Below are positions 63,272-64,000 of a DNA stretch of 64,000 bases, piece after piece. The stretch's first letter is position 1. Every line of letters starts with the position of its first letter. Position numbers and translations under genes: made by a program. Location: positions 36,311-100,310 of the forward strand of contig NZ_AWFA01000002.1 of the NCBI RefSeq assembly GCF_000682675.1, in the 5' to 3' direction. The notes beneath the pieces are model-generated. The model made no database searches. It saw nothing but the letters and a program-made list of their open reading frames with translations, and was not told where the DNA came from. Source of the stretch: Hyphomonas pacifica. Lineage in GTDB: Bacteria; Pseudomonadota; Alphaproteobacteria; Caulobacterales; Hyphomonadaceae.

Positions 63272-63352
63272 GTGAACCCGCCACAGTCCTGAAATCCTTG
63301 CGGCGAAGCATAGCTCTGCCGCAAAGGGGAAGTTGACTGTGGGCGGGTTTAC
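63272..63352. repeat. Nested 81-nt palindrome
   Basis: An outer stem pairs GTGAACCCGCCACAGTC (63272-63288) with GACTGTGGGCGGGTTTAC (63335-63352), with one bulge and one G-T type mismatch. An inner stem pairs CCTTGCGGC (63296-63304) with GCCGCAAAGG (63318-63327). No T run follows, so it is not a standard terminator. A REP-like element, an RNA switch or a small RNA is possible. Confidence 0.6.
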
Positions 63353-63452
63353 ATCTGCGTCAGATTTCCTACTTTGAGCGGTGAACCCCAACAAAGCACC
63401 CGCGAGCGTGACGCGGCCTTTGAAATTCACCTCCAGACAGATTGGATTATTT

Positions 63453-63890
63453 ATGACGCAAGTGAAATCCGGCGATACGGTACATATTCATTACAAAGGC
63501 ACGCTGAATGACGGCACGACGTTTGACAGCTCCGAAGGGCGTGAGCCTTTGACCTTTCAGGTTGGGTCCGGGCAGATCATTCCAGGCCTCGACTCTGCCA
63601 TTCCGGGCATGGCGATTGGCGACAAGAAAACCGTGAACGTCCCGGCAGACGAAGCCTATGGCCCGGTCAATCCCGACATGCGCCAGGAAGTGCCGCGCGG
63701 CCAGATCCCTGCGGACATCCCGACCGAAATTGGCACGCGCCTGCAAATGCAGACCCAGACAGGCCAGGTTGTTCCGGTCACCGTGGTGGCTGTCGATGAC
63801 AACGCGATCACGCTGGACGCGAACCATCCGCTGGCCGGCAAGGATCTCACCTTCGACATCGAACTGGTGAAAATCGACGCCGCCGCCTGA
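63453..63890 (+). CDS. FKBP-type peptidyl-prolyl isomerase, SlyD-like
   Basis: The 145-residue protein starts at ATG 63453; 24 upstream in-frame codons are not family-like. It has VHIHYKGTLNDGTTFDSSEG (about 9-28) and the SlyD/FkpB-type insert-in-flap architecture: GMAIGDKKTVNVPADEAYG, then an IF domain (about 72-125) and DANHPLAGKDLTFDIELV. The C-terminal His/Cys-rich metal tail of E. coli SlyD is missing. It would speed prolyl isomerisation and act as a chaperone in the cytoplasm, as there is no signal peptide. Confidence 0.9.
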   Translation: MTQVKSGDTVHIHYKGTLNDGTTFDSSEGREPLTFQVGSGQIIPGLDSAIPGMAIGDKKTVNVPADEAYGPVNPDMRQEVPRGQIPADIPTEIGTRLQMQTQTGQVVPVTVVAVDDNAITLDANHPLAGKDLTFDIELVKIDAAA

Positions 63891-63912
63891 TCAGGCGCAT
63901 CGGACCAGACAG

Positions 63913-63947
63913 AACGGCGACGGCTCATCCGGGCAGTCGCCGTTTTT
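63913..63947 (+). terminator. Terminator after the FKBP gene
   Basis: A 9-bp stem (AACGGCGAC, 63913-63921, with GTCGCCGTT, 63936-63944) has a 14-base loop and is followed by a T-rich stretch. It ends the last gene of the window. Confidence 0.8.
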
Positions 63948-64000
63948 GTTTTGGGAGATGACAAGACCCCAAGAACCCCACTCATCCTGAGCGAAATTGA

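Noticed and set aside
1..64000. CRISPR arrays, tRNA or rRNA genes, insertion sequences, prophage or plasmid modules
   Set aside because: No regular repeat-spacer pattern, cloverleaf, transposase or integrase motif was seen on either strand by eye. A dedicated tRNA and repeat scan would be decisive.

Overview
The window looks like a chromosomal segment from a stalked or dimorphic alphaproteobacterium of the Caulobacterales/Hyphomonadaceae type (inference). The evidence is about 60 percent GC, a PodJ-like polarity protein at the left edge whose upstream region carries a CtrA-type box and GANTC sites, an RNase E with a long acidic insert in its S1 domain, the rpoZ-spoT and pdxJ-acpS-rnc-era-recO gene order typical of Alphaproteobacteria, a lipoprotein resembling the Caulobacter CC0125/CC1285 family, and many 4-base start/stop overlaps. 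I found no prophage, insertion sequence, CRISPR array, rRNA or tRNA gene.

Left part (1-10 kb): a partial podJ-like gene faces a MerR-family regulator. Next comes a fatty-acid or branched-chain acyl-CoA degradation cluster: two acyl-CoA dehydrogenases of different classes, a PaaI-type thioesterase, a thiolase and a FadB-like multifunctional enzyme, ending in a strong terminator. ACGT-type dyads overlap the regulator's own promoter and sit just before the second dehydrogenase, so the regulator probably controls itself and the cluster. The regulator mRNA looks leaderless.

Middle part (10-35 kb): rne faces left. To the right are a periplasmic amidase, a TPR lipoprotein, ispE and a WecA/MraY-like transferase, converging on a polyprenyl diphosphate synthase gene. 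Then come small lipoprotein, DUF2007 and methyltransferase genes, a 45-residue membrane microprotein, glyQS and ppdK. glyS carries an in-frame segment of about 80 codons at 47 percent GC. After a SleB-like hydrolase and a dehydrogenase comes the de novo NAD cluster nadA-(secreted orphan)-nadB-nadC, preceded by two matching 21-bp dyads spaced 104 bp apart, probably operators.

Right part (35-64 kb): rpoZ-spoT-pyrE-pdxJ-acpS-rnc-era-recO is a tightly overlapped housekeeping operon that lacks the lepB gene often found before rnc. After a short accessory patch (glutathione transferase, lipoprotein, extensin-like protein) comes parC, with two GANTC sites upstream. A mixed section follows (pirin, amino-acid-type permease, sirtuin, VIT-family transporter, LemA). 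A minus-strand run holds a MotB-like protein, a DASS/SLC13 permease, the Bpt aminoacyl-transferase, a tripartite TRAP transporter and an aminotransferase. The end carries a beta-hydroxyacid-type dehydrogenase, a DUF389 membrane protein, a succinate-semialdehyde-type dehydrogenase, a nested 81-nt palindrome and an FKBP-type isomerase.

Most of the window is core metabolism and housekeeping. The points most worth a second look are the paired NAD operators, the autoregulated leaderless MerR gene, the cell-cycle-type sites upstream of podJ and parC, the GlyS insertion, the unexplained protein inside the nad cluster, and the large palindrome near 63.3 kb.
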